A stretch of DNA of 64,000 nt from Ctena decussata (Eukaryota; Mollusca; Bivalvia; Lucinida; Lucinidae). A program made the position numbers and the translations under genes. Shown here one piece after another: positions 38,687 through 50,323 of the stretch (the stretch's first letter is position 1; each line of letters opens with the position of its first letter). The stretch spans positions 58,973,400 through 59,037,399 of the forward strand of contig OZ022507.1 in NCBI GenBank assembly GCA_963989385.1, read 5' to 3'. The notes under the pieces are model-generated. The model was given only the letters and a program-made list of their open reading frames with translations, was not told where the DNA came from and did no database searches.

Positions 38687-40973
38687 TACAGTACAGCCGT
38701 CGACATCTTACTAGCAATCGCGCCTCGCCGCGTCTCTCCACGACAAATTCGCGCCGAGAAGCGTGGGAAAATCGAGGGCGCGTCGTGGGTTTAGCGCGGC
38801 GAGGAGTGGCGTGGAGAGGGCGTGGCGCGGCGCGGCGCGGTAGATGCCGCGTGATCCTCTACCCGACTGGTAGTGGATCGCGGGAAACCGCGTTAATAGG
38901 CGCGAAAAAGATTAACGACTACCTTACACAGAAGCTACAAACTGCAATGCCATTACACAATTCAACAGGTTTGTGTATTGTATACAACTGTCAGAATAAG
39001 ATTCATGTTTCTATTATTCTGTCTTTTTCGTTAATTATTCGGTACCAAAATATTGCAGTTTTTTTGTATGTTTACCTTTTTTTTAATCGGATACTATATG
39101 GAAAACCCCTTATGTTAATTGCTTTTTTTAAACCCGTCCGAGAACTGTATGCACACTGGCCAGGGGTATATTTTTTCACGACGCTATTCCGTCGCAGTAC
39201 ATGTACATGTACCATTCAGAACTTATACTTTGATACCTGGTACTGGATAGACGAATTAAACAGTCCTATAACATATTTTCAGGCCAGGCTGTGCACACAG
39301 TTGTGCAGAACTCTTATCACAATGCGCTCTGTAAACCCGAGCAGTGTACATGTAGGTGGGAACTCGGGGTCAGTTTCCTGATCAGACTGCGCACACAGTT
39401 TACGGTGTTCAAATATCAACTGGGTATTAAGCAGACGATCTGCATATCTTCGTAATCAGACCGGACCATCGTTTTCTGGTATCAACTTCTACTTTAGACA
39501 TTTAAACCTGTTTTTCTCTCTCTCTTTCGCACGCGCAGGCCCTTTCCAGACTGCGCAGACGTTTGCCGGTATCAAGTTCAAGGCTTTTCGCTAACACCCT
39601 AAACTGCCATTTGCGCAGCTGATATGTGCTTGTCTTATTAAGGCTACCCGATAAGACTACGCAGACGTATTCCGGTAGCAAGAGCTACGCCAGCATGTAC
39701 ACAGCTTTAAATCGACGTTGATTCAACGTCATGTGTTTATGCCCAGCGCATTCACTTAGCCTCTAATTTCTCTGTTGTGATTAAACCAGCTCTTTTTTTT
39801 CGGCACTCGGACGATCTCGATCCGGCAGACTTGGCAGACTGTCCCGCAGACTGACTTGAGTCTTCTTGTTCACACATTACGATTAACATTCAGTGTCAGC
39901 TTCAGAACCCCCTCTCTCTTTCTCTTTCTCTCCCATTTACCCGTGAAAAAAAACTTGGAATCTCTTTCATACTCTCCAGACTGCGGAAATCTGCACGTGC
40001 TCAAATCATCAGTGAAGATACACAACAGGTAAATACGCACGATATAAACACACAGAAGGAAACAAATGGAAACGATTCTACATCATGTACAAAGTGAGGA
40101 TTCGGGTCGGTCTGTGCAGGCAGCTGACTGCTTTGAGTATTTATGGTCGGCCAGTACAAAAATCGACTTATCGTCGGACCCTTTTTGACATCCTGAGCCT
40201 CCTACTGTAGTAGAAATTAGGACAAGCCAGATCAGCATATATATATACATGTATACGTCAATCGTTATGATTTTTTTTCATCAACTATTAAATGTGGCGT
40301 GCCTTTAGTTGATCCGGACCTTTGCCAATTTATGGGTTTTTAAAAGTGCACCGAGATGGACTAAGACAAACACGCACGAACACGCACACTATTGTCGCCA
40401 AGTGTTTTGCTACTCAAAGTATCCGACTCGCACGTAATTACTCTAAATACTGGGGTAACGGAGTCTAAGCGTAGATCCTGATCACACTGCGCCTTAGGCA
40501 AGGTATCATCCCATTTAATCATAAGTGTTCTTCAAGTTAGGACCCATAGAGTAACTGGTTAAATTGTCACAGTATTTAAAATGATTACGGTATAGTTGTA
40601 CACAGTATAAAAAGAGCTGCGCAGATACAGATTATCATGCGCACGTACACAAACCCTTTTTTTAGTCTTGCTAAATATAATTTCTTCAAGATTCTGTAAC
40701 TGGCCCTTTTGTACGTATAATTCTTATTTGCAGGAAAAGAACGGTGTGTTTGTCGTCTTTTCTTTTTTTCTTGCTGCGATTTCTCGCTACTGATGCCTCT
40801 TACCAGACCAGCGCTCAGCTCCAGACACATACATGTAGGAGTTATTACATGGTTACTGCAATGAAACTTGCGGTGTAGGTTGGTTGTTATTCTATGGACG
40901 AAGTGTGAATGCCAAAACCAGACTGCGCACGACGCGTAGCGATTGATAGTAAGATGTCGACGGCTGTACTGTA
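38687..40973. mobile_element. 2.3-kb TIR element upstream of the SNRPF coding exons
   Basis: Ends TACAGTACAGCCGTCGACAT and the inverse match over 34 bp with one mismatch. If TA is the target, the element starts CAG as in pogo-like elements. A GC-rich stretch (38700-38890) with GGCGCGGCGCGG runs lies at the left. Frames of 235 (plus) and 150 (minus) codons show no known domain. Confidence 0.75.
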
Positions 40974-41516
40974 TCAAAGTAGTAACAAATATTTTGGGGG
41001 AGGAAAGGGGTATGGGTAGAATATATGTGTTAGGCATTCTTTCATATTAGCTCTGAAAAGGCAAGTGCATGGAAGCAATCACATATGACTTGGAAACAAA
41101 AGTGAACCTTTCATAATTTGTTTAATGTACATTTTCATTGGCCCAGTATTTGACCGATATTTCCCTTTAACAAAATCCAAACAAGGCTCAGAGGAAGCTG
41201 GTTCAAGCATCTGTTAATAATGATCAACATCTGGAATATCTCGGAATTTTCCGCTGAATACAAGCATGGCTTTAAAAGTTTTCAAAAAATCCAAGAACAG
41301 CTTTTCAAAAAGTATGACACAACAACAGGGGTTCTTTTCCCGAATTTCGTGAGGCATAAGAAAAGTTTTTTTTTGTGAGTCTCCCACGATTTTCAGGACA
41401 CTTAACAAGTCTGGTTAGATCAGCAGGTCAGTGCTTAACTTACTCTGCTAATCGGTACCTGTGAGTTTATACCGAGGCTACTTACCACTGAAGAATTATA
41501 CCAGAGTGTTTCTACG

Positions 41517-43403
41517 GAATTACGGACAACTCGCCCCAAAGACAACTCGCCCCAAGACAACTCGCCCCACAAAAATCTCGCCCCAAGACAACTCGCCCCA
41601 CCTTCAGGTGACAACTCGCCCCACATTCTGAGACAACTCGCCCCAAAGACAACTTGCCACACAATGCCCCACATTCTGAGACCACTAGCCTTTCTAAAGT
41701 ATTCTGCCCCGGACGACTGCACCTGCTCGAAAGATCTCTCAGTGACCAACTGCAGTACCCTCAGAACTCCCTGCTCAGCCCCTGGGTGTACCAGGTCATC
41801 GTCGTGGTGCTTTGGGCATCTAATGCATTTATCAAGATCCACGCACTCACAACCAGGGTCACGGCAGAGTCCTTTTTTTACCATGTCGTTGATTCTGAAC
41901 GGTTGATCGCTCGTCAGGCTTGATGCCCCAAGTATGACTAAGTTTATTTTTTATCATATGTGACTTTTGTAATTAATAGACAGAATAATTGAAAAAATGA
42001 TAAAATGACGTTAATTCGGGGAAGAACCATTCACCTTAAGTGAAATGGCTCTGGCTTGATGCCCCTAATATTACCATGTTTTGATATTTCTGGTCTACTC
42101 GTATCCGAGTAGTTCTCGTCATTTTTTACTAACAATTTCCTGTTTTCTCCAAAACAAGCAGGTTTTCTTTCAGTTTGCGGTAGTTATGTATTGTGTACCT
42201 AATAACTCTGGTTTCGACACACACGTCATGAATTTATTTATAGAAACGAACCTCAGGGAGCGATCATTATTTGATATGATATCACGCACAGACAACGTCA
42301 CGTCCAAAAGCAGTTTTCGTCATGTTGCTTTTGAGCTCGATTTTAAAATAAAAATAAAACCCATTTTGCTGTTGTTCCTATATAATGATTTTTGTGACAT
42401 CTTATTCATGTAACAAAGTCCGTTCGTATGCCGAATGCGCTCATTTATTTCATGAGGTCACAGCAGACGAAAACAAACACAAAACTGAGAAGAAGAGTTT
42501 GTCTTGTTCGCAAGGCTGCTGAAAACGATAAATGATGACTGGGTCAGGTTTGCTATTTTAATATTTTTGTGTTTTTCCTGCAATGTTGACTTACGTTCGG
42601 AATTTGTTTGCAAAGTAGACACAATATTGGAAGACCTGACCCAATTAAGAGGTCACCACGTGGCTTGAACGTGCTCACGTGAATGCCCCTGACGTAATCA
42701 AGCGACTTTACGAATCCAAAAGAGGAAAAACGACATTTATATATATACAGCTCGATATCTTGATGATTTTTTGCACTAGTTTGACCAAATGTATCATAAA
42801 TTTAGGATTAAAACAATTGAAATGAAGAAAAAATACGTGAAAAACTCGTTTTAAGCAGAATGACGAGATCTACTCGGATAAGAGTATATGGACTATAATA
42901 AAACTAGTACTTAAAAAAAAAAAAAAAAAAAAACGGCCGGTAAATGGCTGTCAAAACTGGCTAGACTTACATTTGAATATCATTATAGGGATTAGCCATT
43001 TATGACAGCAAGACCTAGTCACTCCTCCTCGTGGCACCAGCTGGAAACTATGGATGGGGCTGCTGTAAATATAGGCACAACCACCTGATGCGTGTATATG
43101 AACAGCGTTTTATTCTCAATAAACATATACATAGGCTAACGTGGCTGTTCGACTTCCCAGTGTCCAAGTTTAATTTCAAGTCGAAGATTACAAAATTGGG
43201 GCGAGGTTTGTTCTGGATCTGAGACAAGAACGAAGATCTACATTTTAGTAAGGTGAGTGTCTGCCGGAGAATGTGGGGCGAGTTGTCTTCTGAAAGTGGG
43301 GCGAGTTGTCTTCTGAAAGTGGGGCGAGTTGTCTTGGGGCGAGATTTTTGTGGGGCGAGTTGTCTAGGGGCGAGTTGTCTTTGGGGCGAGTTGTCCCCGA
43401 TTC
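41517..43403. mobile_element. foldback element FB-a, inverted arrays of GACAACTCGCCCCA
   Basis: The left array (41522-41665) has about ten GACAACTCGCCCCA units with small variants. The right array (43262-43402) has the inverse TGGGGCGAGTTGTC. Outer ends GAATTACGGACAACTCG and (inverted) GAATCGGGGACAACTCG match. The interior 41666-43260 holds a smaller inverted pair (TCTACTCGTATCCGAGTAG near 42095, CTACTCGGATAAGAGTA near 42870) but no recognised protein. Confidence 0.85.
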
Positions 43404-43418
43404 CTTTCTCGTTTACCG

Positions 43419-43620
43419 GCCCCGATAGCTCAGTGGTAGAGCGTCCGCTTCGGGACCGGGAGGTCGTGGGTTCGAATCCCGGCCGCGCCATACCAAAGGC
43501 GTTATAAATGGTACTAGGAGCTCCCTTGGCTGACGCTCGCCTATAAAAGGGTAGTCCTAGGAAGATAAAGTTAAGTCATCAGGTAAGTATAAATTGTTAC
43601 TGGATACCTTGTTTGTCGCA
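43419..43620 (+). mobile_element. tRNA-derived SINE family S3 with well-kept tRNA head
   Basis: 43419-43491 has D arm AGCTCAGTGGTAGAGC, a CGG anticodon position (CTTCGGGA) and T arm GGTTCGAATCCC. The 5' GGCCCCG and 3' CCGCGCC do not pair well and the anticodon stem has a mismatch, so a SINE head is likelier than a working tRNA. An unrelated body follows (GGAGCTCCCTTGGCTGACGC). Confidence 0.65.
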
Positions 43621-43716
43621 ATAAAAGCTCTACAGAGCTTATGTTGTCTGTTTCTAATATGCGACGTTATATAACGCTTCTTTATCTTTTTTTTTACGGC
43701 TTAAAGGCTCAGGGTT

Positions 43717-44843
43717 CATAGAATAACCGAAAAGCACAGAAATACCGGAAAGCACCTGAATAACCGAAAAGCAACATCATAAATCAGCTTAACATGGGAA
43801 TGATTAGGCTTTTCTTGGTTGGAAGTCATTTGTAGTGTTATTTGTGACACTTTTGTTAGCTTGGGTGTCATACTTGAATAGCATTATAACAGAAAATTGC
43901 GCTAAAGATGCTCAACATTTTTCCAATGCTTTTCGGTTATATCAAAGCATATGAACTGCCAACTGCCTTAACGAACCAAATTAGTAAATAGAACAACATG
44001 ATTGTGTATAGTCAAATACAGTTTGTTATAAACTAAACTTATTATCATTATGAAACACAAAATTTATTGGTAAACAATACTTGTGCAAGTGCTTTTCGGT
44101 TATATGTTTGTGCATTATTTTATCTATCTATCTATCTTCGTATACTGCCTACGCCCTCGCGAGCATTCTTGGCAGGGTCTGCGCGTCATGTTGTGAAAAA
44201 GGGTTGATTAAAAGCATGACAGTGAGGTAATATAAAGATGACAGGTTAAAAATATAGTGCGAAAAGGATGAGAGCCATAAAAACACATCATCATGGACAG
44301 ATCGAAAAAAAATGGGATAGGGTCTAAAAACAGATAAAAACCTAGGTAAAAACAAGCATTTTATGTTTAGGGTTTGGGATGCTGCAACTCTCCAACCGCG
44401 GCCTTGAACAAGTCAAGACTTGGAGAAGTTGCAACATTTTCCGGAAGGGCATTCCACTGGACAATTGCCAGGGGAAAGAAGGAATATTTATAGGAATCCT
44501 TGCCAGTTTGAATTTGACGAAACGTCATAGAGTGGCAGTATCTGGATATCCTATGGGTGGGCTGTATGTATTCGGGTAAGGGGACGGCAACAATGCCATT
44601 TACAATTTTGTAAAAGAGACAGAGACGGGCCACATTTCGTCTCTCTTCTAATGTCTGCCAGCCCAACTCTATTGTGGAATATCGTTGTCAGTTTTGAAAC
44701 CAAGACACATGAATTCTAGGAAACTACTTTTTCAATGCTTCTGCCACCCATGAAACTAATATTACAATGTTCATTCATGCAAAAATTGCTTTTCGGTTAT
44801 TGCATTGCTTTCCGGTATTTCTGTGCTTTTCGGTTATTCTATG
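43717..44843. mobile_element. foldback element FB-b, inverted arrays of AATAACCGAAAAGCA
   Basis: Left CATAGAATAACCGAAAAGCA, then AAATACCGGAAAGCAC and a third unit; the right end 44783-44843 is the inverse. The arms match over about 40 nt. Inside are an AT-rich stretch and a LINE fragment (44367-44680). Confidence 0.8.
44367..44680 (-). pseudogene. LINE 3'-end fragment (Jockey/CR1-like C-terminus)
   Basis: The 99-codon minus frame reads GWQTLEERRNVARLCLFYKI, then PEYIQPTHRISRYCHS, FFPLAIVQWNALPENVATSP and a stop. This string is typical of the C-terminus of Jockey/CR1-type reverse transcriptases. It sits inside the foldback element 43717-44843. Confidence 0.75.
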
Positions 44844-45049
44844 CCGCCACTCCCGGTTTTCGACGATCAAATCGTGTCCGTTGTAATTTCAAAGTACACT
44901 GAATATCCAGAACCCAACTTATCATTCTAAATGACCAAATAGTCTTTTCTTTTTTAACACCAGAACATTCTTTTCCGCGGACACTTGTGGGGAGTTGACA
45001 GAGGAGGCCATATTTGATCACATGACCTGTCAATTTTTGGTAACCACAC

Positions 45050-46340
45050 CTCCCAGTTTTCGACGATAGAAAATCGGTATCGTCATATTCATCATGGAAT
45101 GAAAAGGAACGGTTAAAGAATGTGGTTTCATTATTGCATAGTGTTTCTGATTTTAGCAGATGGGTTTATAATTTTCTTGCTCCTCCGAAAATATGCAGTG
45201 CATTGAGTTTACGTGACCTACTCCTAAAATATTTCGTTCATTGCGAATAGGAGCCATTGCACAAGTGGGCAGGGCCTAAGTTTATTACTCTATTTGTATT
45301 TATCGGATGCACCTACTGACGAATTTGATTTTAGATGGTTTACATTTTAGTAGCATTATGCCATAGCAACTCCCGGGCTTATCTCGGAACTGCTCACATC
45401 GTCGAAAACCGAGTGTGGTCGAATTCCGGGTGCTTGGCCATATGTACCGAAAGGCTCAGATACAGATACTCGTCAAGATTTCACAAATCAAGCACTATTT
45501 TTGGGATGATAACCGCGTCTGTCATGTGAGAGAAGACAGATTCAATAGTTGATTTCACCAGAAAAGCTTACATTCACCAGCGACTTTCGTGTTGTTCATT
45601 TTGAGAAAAAAGAAAATGTCACGAAAATATATGACAGTAACAAATCCGCAATTAAATTGGAATACTGCAGTTACATAATGAAATCATCTGAGTCTGAAGG
45701 TATTAAACATGTTGTAGACAAGTGTGGCTGAAGTAACAAACATACCGTCATCTTGGAAAATTGAGTTTAGGGACTATCCCTTTCCAAATATTGAAAAAGC
45801 GCCAGGCGTCGAGCGTGGTCAAAACGAATGCGCCTGGTGAAACAGAAATTGCAAAATATATTTTTTATTGGACGAAATTTATATTGGGTAAAATCCTGTA
45901 CTGCTAACTACTACCTTCCTCCATGAGAGATTGGGTGCGCGGGAGGGGGGTTGGAGGGGGGAGGGGGTGGGGGGGGGGGGTGGAGCGGGGGCCGACGGTA
46001 ATCACATAGTGACTTGTTATAAGTATATTGACGTTTGAAAATACCAGTGAAACGCTAACTGACTTTTTGCATATGATTAAATAATAGAAATAAACTAATT
46101 GAATGTGTGGTTTGAATAAAGAAAAAAAATATTTAGATTCTGGAGGAGGATCTTCTGGAAACAAGGAACTCATCAGAGAAACGAAACCAACAGATTGAAT
46201 TTAATTCTGTCTCTCTTCATACGGCATAAACCCTCATACGTGTATTACCTGCCGGGTTTAAAATAGGTAAAACGGCAGGCAATGATCAGGAATTGATAAA
46301 TCCAATCCCACATCCCCCTCTTAAAACCCAAAAGAAAAGA
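45050..46340. other. intergenic, no gene recognised
   Basis: CTCCCAGTTTTCGACGATAG at 45050 and the inverse CATCGTCGAAAACCGAGTGTGG at 45398 suggest one more inverted-end element (about 44855-45420). The rest has nothing recognised apart from a G-rich tract. Confidence 0.45.
45939..45991. repeat. G-rich tract
   Basis: Runs of 4-10 G with few other bases; G-quadruplex formation is possible. Confidence 0.8.
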
Positions 46341-46346
46341 AGCGTG

Positions 46347-46457
<111 letters not shown>

Positions 46458-46491
46458 ACATTTAGAGTCTGTTAAATAAAGATACCTAGAT

Positions 46492-46882
46492 ACCAGCCCC
46501 GGATCCAGGGGTTGGGCTTTGGGGCTTCAGCCCCGCCATTTGGGCCTCTGTGTTATGTCTAATATGTAGACCTTCAGATAATAAGGGGTATCTGATGACA
46601 GTGTGAGATAATTTATTCATGTGGTTATATTAAAATATACGTTGTGGCATCTCATTAGAATCGCTTCGCCGAGGCGATTCTTATGAGATGTCACAACATA
46701 TATTTCAAGGAAAAAAGGTAATATAAAAAATTATCATGAAAGTGATCCCTAATTATGTCATATGTTTTCAACCTCATCTCTCCACCCTCTTATACACATA
46801 TATCTCGGCACCTCCCAGCCCCACCAGTTATCCAGAGCCCCACCAGTACGCGGTGGTCTGGATCCGGGCCTGGATACAGTTC
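46492..46882. mobile_element. TIR element CCGGATCCAG, around a P2 copy
   Basis: CAGCCCCGGATCCAGGGG at left and GTCTGGATCCGGGCCTGG at right are inverted ends; a P2-type palindrome lies between. Confidence 0.55.
46575..46765. mobile_element. palindromic element family P2, diverged
   Basis: Centre GAATCGCTTCGCCGAGGCGATTC within arms TGTGGCATCTCATTA and TGAGATGTCACAACATAT. Confidence 0.65.
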
Positions 46883-47039
46883 CAGAATTTATAGATACTT
46901 CAAATTTTACACATGGAACACAACACGTAATACACATAATCATAAATTTCATACCTGGACCTGACTGTGTTATGGTCAAAGATGTCTGAGGCCTAATGAG
47001 AGCATAGAAGCATAGAAAATGCTGGTCGAGTAATGGAAA

Positions 47040-47040
<1 letters not shown>

Positions 47041-47087
<47 letters not shown>
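47041..47087. repeat. (GT)n microsatellite
   Basis: An uninterrupted TG run, the opposite strand sense to the CA run 0.6 kb to the left. Confidence 0.97.
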
Positions 47088-47089
<2 letters not shown>

Positions 47090-47770
47090 CCTATCTGGCA
47101 TTGTGATCACATTATGAGGAAAGAGGGAGCTGAACGCTTTGCTGGCCGTCTAGGTACGTGTCAGCGTTTGGTGGTTTCATGCCTTACTATGCTTCTTATG
47201 GTGCCAGAGGAGGACTCCAACTCCTAAAGATTTCTTCATTGTTTCCTTTCATGGCTTTCCAAGTTTGGAACTCTCCAACTGCCAACAACAATAATACAGG
47301 CTGTGTACCTCGCTCTTAGATACAATGTCAAGTGATGGGTTTCATAAACCTTGACAGGAATAATGTTGCTTTCTCATAATATATAAATAAAAAAAAATCT
47401 TGAAACGGTTTTTGCATACATAAAGCTTATATCTACAATAATAAATAATGATAATAAAATTTTATGTATACCCAGATAGGCCACACTAAAATTTCTGGTG
47501 GTGGGTTTTAAGTACGGGTGCTGGTGGTGTGTTTCGTACCATGCCAAGTTTAACAGTTTCTTTTGGCTTAACCTCATGAAAGTTCTAGGTATTGAACGAT
47601 CAAAAAGGTATTCTTCAGCCAATAAAATATCCTTAATAAATAAACACTGTTTGGGGTTCACCACAATATCCCCTTGGACTCCTTTCAATTACTGTTTGTT
47701 GTCCCCTCAATCTCAATTATTTTTTATGTAATTGTTGTATTATTGTTGTATGTTGTTTTTACCGAATAAA

Positions 47771-47771
47771 T

Positions 47772-47829
<58 letters not shown>
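47771..47829. repeat. (ATCA)n microsatellite
   Basis: About fifteen tandem ATCA units. Confidence 0.97.
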
Positions 47830-47830
<1 letters not shown>

Positions 47831-48038
47831 CCCTATATTTCAGTACGATGTGGTTTCTTGGTGAAGCTAAATGCCGTAATGGATATCTATTTTTAGAACA
47901 AAACTTATTTTCGCAAAGTCGTTTATTTCTATATATATTATAAATTTCTGAATGTTTTCAAACAGAAACGGCGAGGTTTTGGTTAAAGAGTCGAAATAGC
48001 AACAATCAATGGAAATTATCTCAGGTAATTAAGCAATA

Positions 48039-48588
48039 CAGTCGAACTTCGATGGCTCGAACTCGCCCGGACCACCGAAAAAGGTTTGAGCGATCGGTGG
48101 TTCGAGCCATTTAAGACCAACTCAACATGATCCAACTTTATGTAGTATGTTTTACTATCATAACTACGATAACTTCCTGTATTTTGATCGGTCACTCTTT
48201 GAACCTTTGCACTTTTAGGTAGATGAAACAAAACAACACAGACACATATGTTTGTAATTTTATTAACAATATAAAAAGATCAAGATAAGCATGGACGTAG
48301 CAAACCTGATGACCAATACTTGTAATCGGTAGGATCTACATTTAGTCAATGCTGCACTTCAGTTATGAGAGAAAATACAAGGAAATAGTTGCGAGCCACC
48401 GGTGTTTTTTACATAGAAAATGGTTTATCGGGACCAGACTTGGGGTTCGAGCGTTCGAGCCATCGTTGTTCGAGCCAAGCGTGGCATGTTTAGTTGAAAT
48501 GAAGAGGGATTTTGCCGGGACGGGAAAGTCAGTTCGACCGAAACATGGTTTTCGAGCCTTCCGAGTTCGAGACAGTGAAGTTCGACTG
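48039..48588. mobile_element. pogo/Tigger-like non-autonomous element, 550 bp
   Basis: Ends CAGTCGAACTTCGATGGCTC and GAGACAGTGAAGTTCGACTG, each next to TA. GTTCGAGCCA motifs recur at both subtermini. Confidence 0.8.
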
Positions 48589-48860
48589 TAAATGGAAATA
48601 ACCGCTAAAAATTTACCGGTGGCGAGTGGTGGGTTTCGTACCCCCGAAATTGCAACAATTCTCTTTTTTGTCTTAAAACTAAATCTGTCGAAAAAGACTT
48701 TTATACCATAAATTGTTCATACAAACCTCTATATATATATAGCCACAACAATCTAGAATTGAACGTTTGTTAATATTTCAAAGGTCGCCACTAAAATTTC
48801 CGTTGGTGGGTTTTGAGCACGGATGCGGGTGCGGGTGGTGGGTTTCATACCCGATCCACC

Positions 48861-49461
48861 GGTCCGTGGAAACACGCCAAACCACCCCAAAACATCCCAA
48901 ACCACCCCAAACCACTTTCATACCACCCCAAACCAGCCTCCCTGGATACAAACTAGAACCCCACCCCCCTCACCCACCAAGACACCAACATTTCAGGTCA
49001 ATTGGCGAGTATTAGTTCTTTCCCCCCTCCCCACCCCCTTCATTCTTTAATTAACGTGCCACTGCGCAAGGGGTGGGGTTCTAGTTTGTATCCAGGGTGG
49101 CTGGTTTGGTGTGGTATAAATGGTCGCCCCCTTCTCCCCCGCCCCCCCCCCCCCCCCGCCCCACCCTGCGTGGCATACATAAACGTACAAAATACTTTAC
49201 TTTATTATACTGAGATTATTAATTTTTCGTTAATATTAAACCCGAAGTTATTAAAAGAGATACATACATACATATCTTGGGTAAACACTTATTAAAGTGT
49301 TCTTTTTATATTGAATCTATATAAATACTGTTTGGGATGGGTGGGAGCGGTGTTGGTATATGTGTGGAGGGAACAGGGGGGGGGGGTGATGTGAATCTGA
49401 GGAGGCTGGTTTGGGGTGGTTTGGTAGAGGTTTGGGGTGTTTTGGGGTGTTTCCACGGACC
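48861..49461. mobile_element. foldback element FB-c, inverted arrays of CCAAACCACCCCAAA
   Basis: Left GGTCCGTGGAAACACGCC followed by CCAAACCACC units (48878-48938); right GGTTTGGGGTG units ending GTGTTTCCACGGACC (49398-49461). A second inner inverted pair (CTCCCTGGATAC / GTATCCAGGGTG) lies at 48945 and 49089. Confidence 0.75.
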
Positions 49462-49558
49462 CCCGAAAAGGGCATTTTTCACTTATTATTCTAGAAAATT
49501 GTGTTGAGATATAACATTTTACCCTACATATTTTTCAAACGTTTTTTATAGGATAAAT

Positions 49559-50142
49559 TTGCATTTAAAACGTCCTTTTCGGTGCCCGAAAGTTCTTTTC
49601 GGTCTTTTTCGGTGGCAAGGAAATAGGGCAGCCTTCAACCAACATCAAGTAAACGCAACCTGTAGATTGTGTTCATCAGCTCCAGAAACAAGACAACACT
49701 TCCTTAGTGAATGTTCATCTCTACATATAGAAAGAGTGACGTATATAGAGAAACTACTCAGCAATCCAGTTTTACAAAGTATTATAGCCTCAAAAGTACA
49801 TAATACAGAGTTCTTGACACAGTTAACATTGGATGCTTCAGCAGTTCTTGAAATGGAGCAGATTGACAAGGATACATAGGGTTGCTTGAACTTTATACGA
49901 GAGAATATATAGCCAAGATTCATAATAAGAGACTCACTGTGTTAAAAATGATGTCAGAATTCTGCGCGACGATTAATACAAATACCTGTACAAAATCACC
50001 TGTAAATAAAGACTCACCAGTTTCAGTACTTAATGTAAAGATTTACGAGCTCAAATTCCCTACTACGTCGAAAGGCGGTTCTCCGAAAAGTCAGCGGAGG
50101 AAACTTACGAAACAGAACAGAACATTCCTCTTCTGTCTTTAG
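49559..50142 (+). pseudogene. LINE C-terminal fragment related to the 61.6-63.7 kb ORF
   Basis: The plus-strand frame reads NRAAFNQHQVNATCRLCSSA and ETRQHFLSECSSL, matching the Cys/His knuckle of the larger ORF (NRACFNQNQVVRTCMMCHS). Only this tail is present, ending at a stop at 49879; the following frame to 50142 is open but not recognised. A decayed second family member. Confidence 0.7.
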
Positions 50143-50309
50143 TAGGACCCGTTAAAATTTCGTCCAATAAAAAAAAGGATCATTGATAAAAACTCAATTT
50201 TCCAAGATGTCTGCGCCCTGGCAAAAACAAAAAGAGAGCAAAACTGAAACCTTCCATTCGCAGTAAAAGGAAATAATACAAAGGAAATAGCAATCAAACA
50301 CAAGACATA

Positions 50310-50323
50310 ATGGGCGTTGTATG
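50310..50323 (+). CDS. MED20: MED20 first coding exon, 14 nt
   Basis: ATGGGCGTTGTATG|GTAAAA encodes MGVV and two bases of Cys. It lies 2.1 kb before exon 2. Support is the family N-terminus and phase only, so transcript evidence is needed. Confidence 0.65.

Noticed and set aside
38674..39381. 235-codon open frame
   Set aside because: It covers a TIR end and a GC-rich low-complexity stretch, shows no domain, and its composition follows the element rather than a protein.
40585..41037. 150-codon minus-strand open frame
   Set aside because: It overlaps the other TIR of the same element and has no recognisable domain.
41522..41665. Regular array of ~14-nt units, superficially CRISPR-like
   Set aside because: Units abut with little or no spacer, spacers are not unique, an inverted array exists at 43262, and the genome is clearly eukaryotic.
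41435..41884. 149-codon minus-strand frame with repeated GELS-type peptides
   Set aside because: It is a translation of the CGAGTTGTC tandem array.
43419..43491. Possible functional tRNA (CGG anticodon, Pro-like)
   Set aside because: Acceptor ends pair poorly, the anticodon stem has a mismatch, and a SINE-like body follows.
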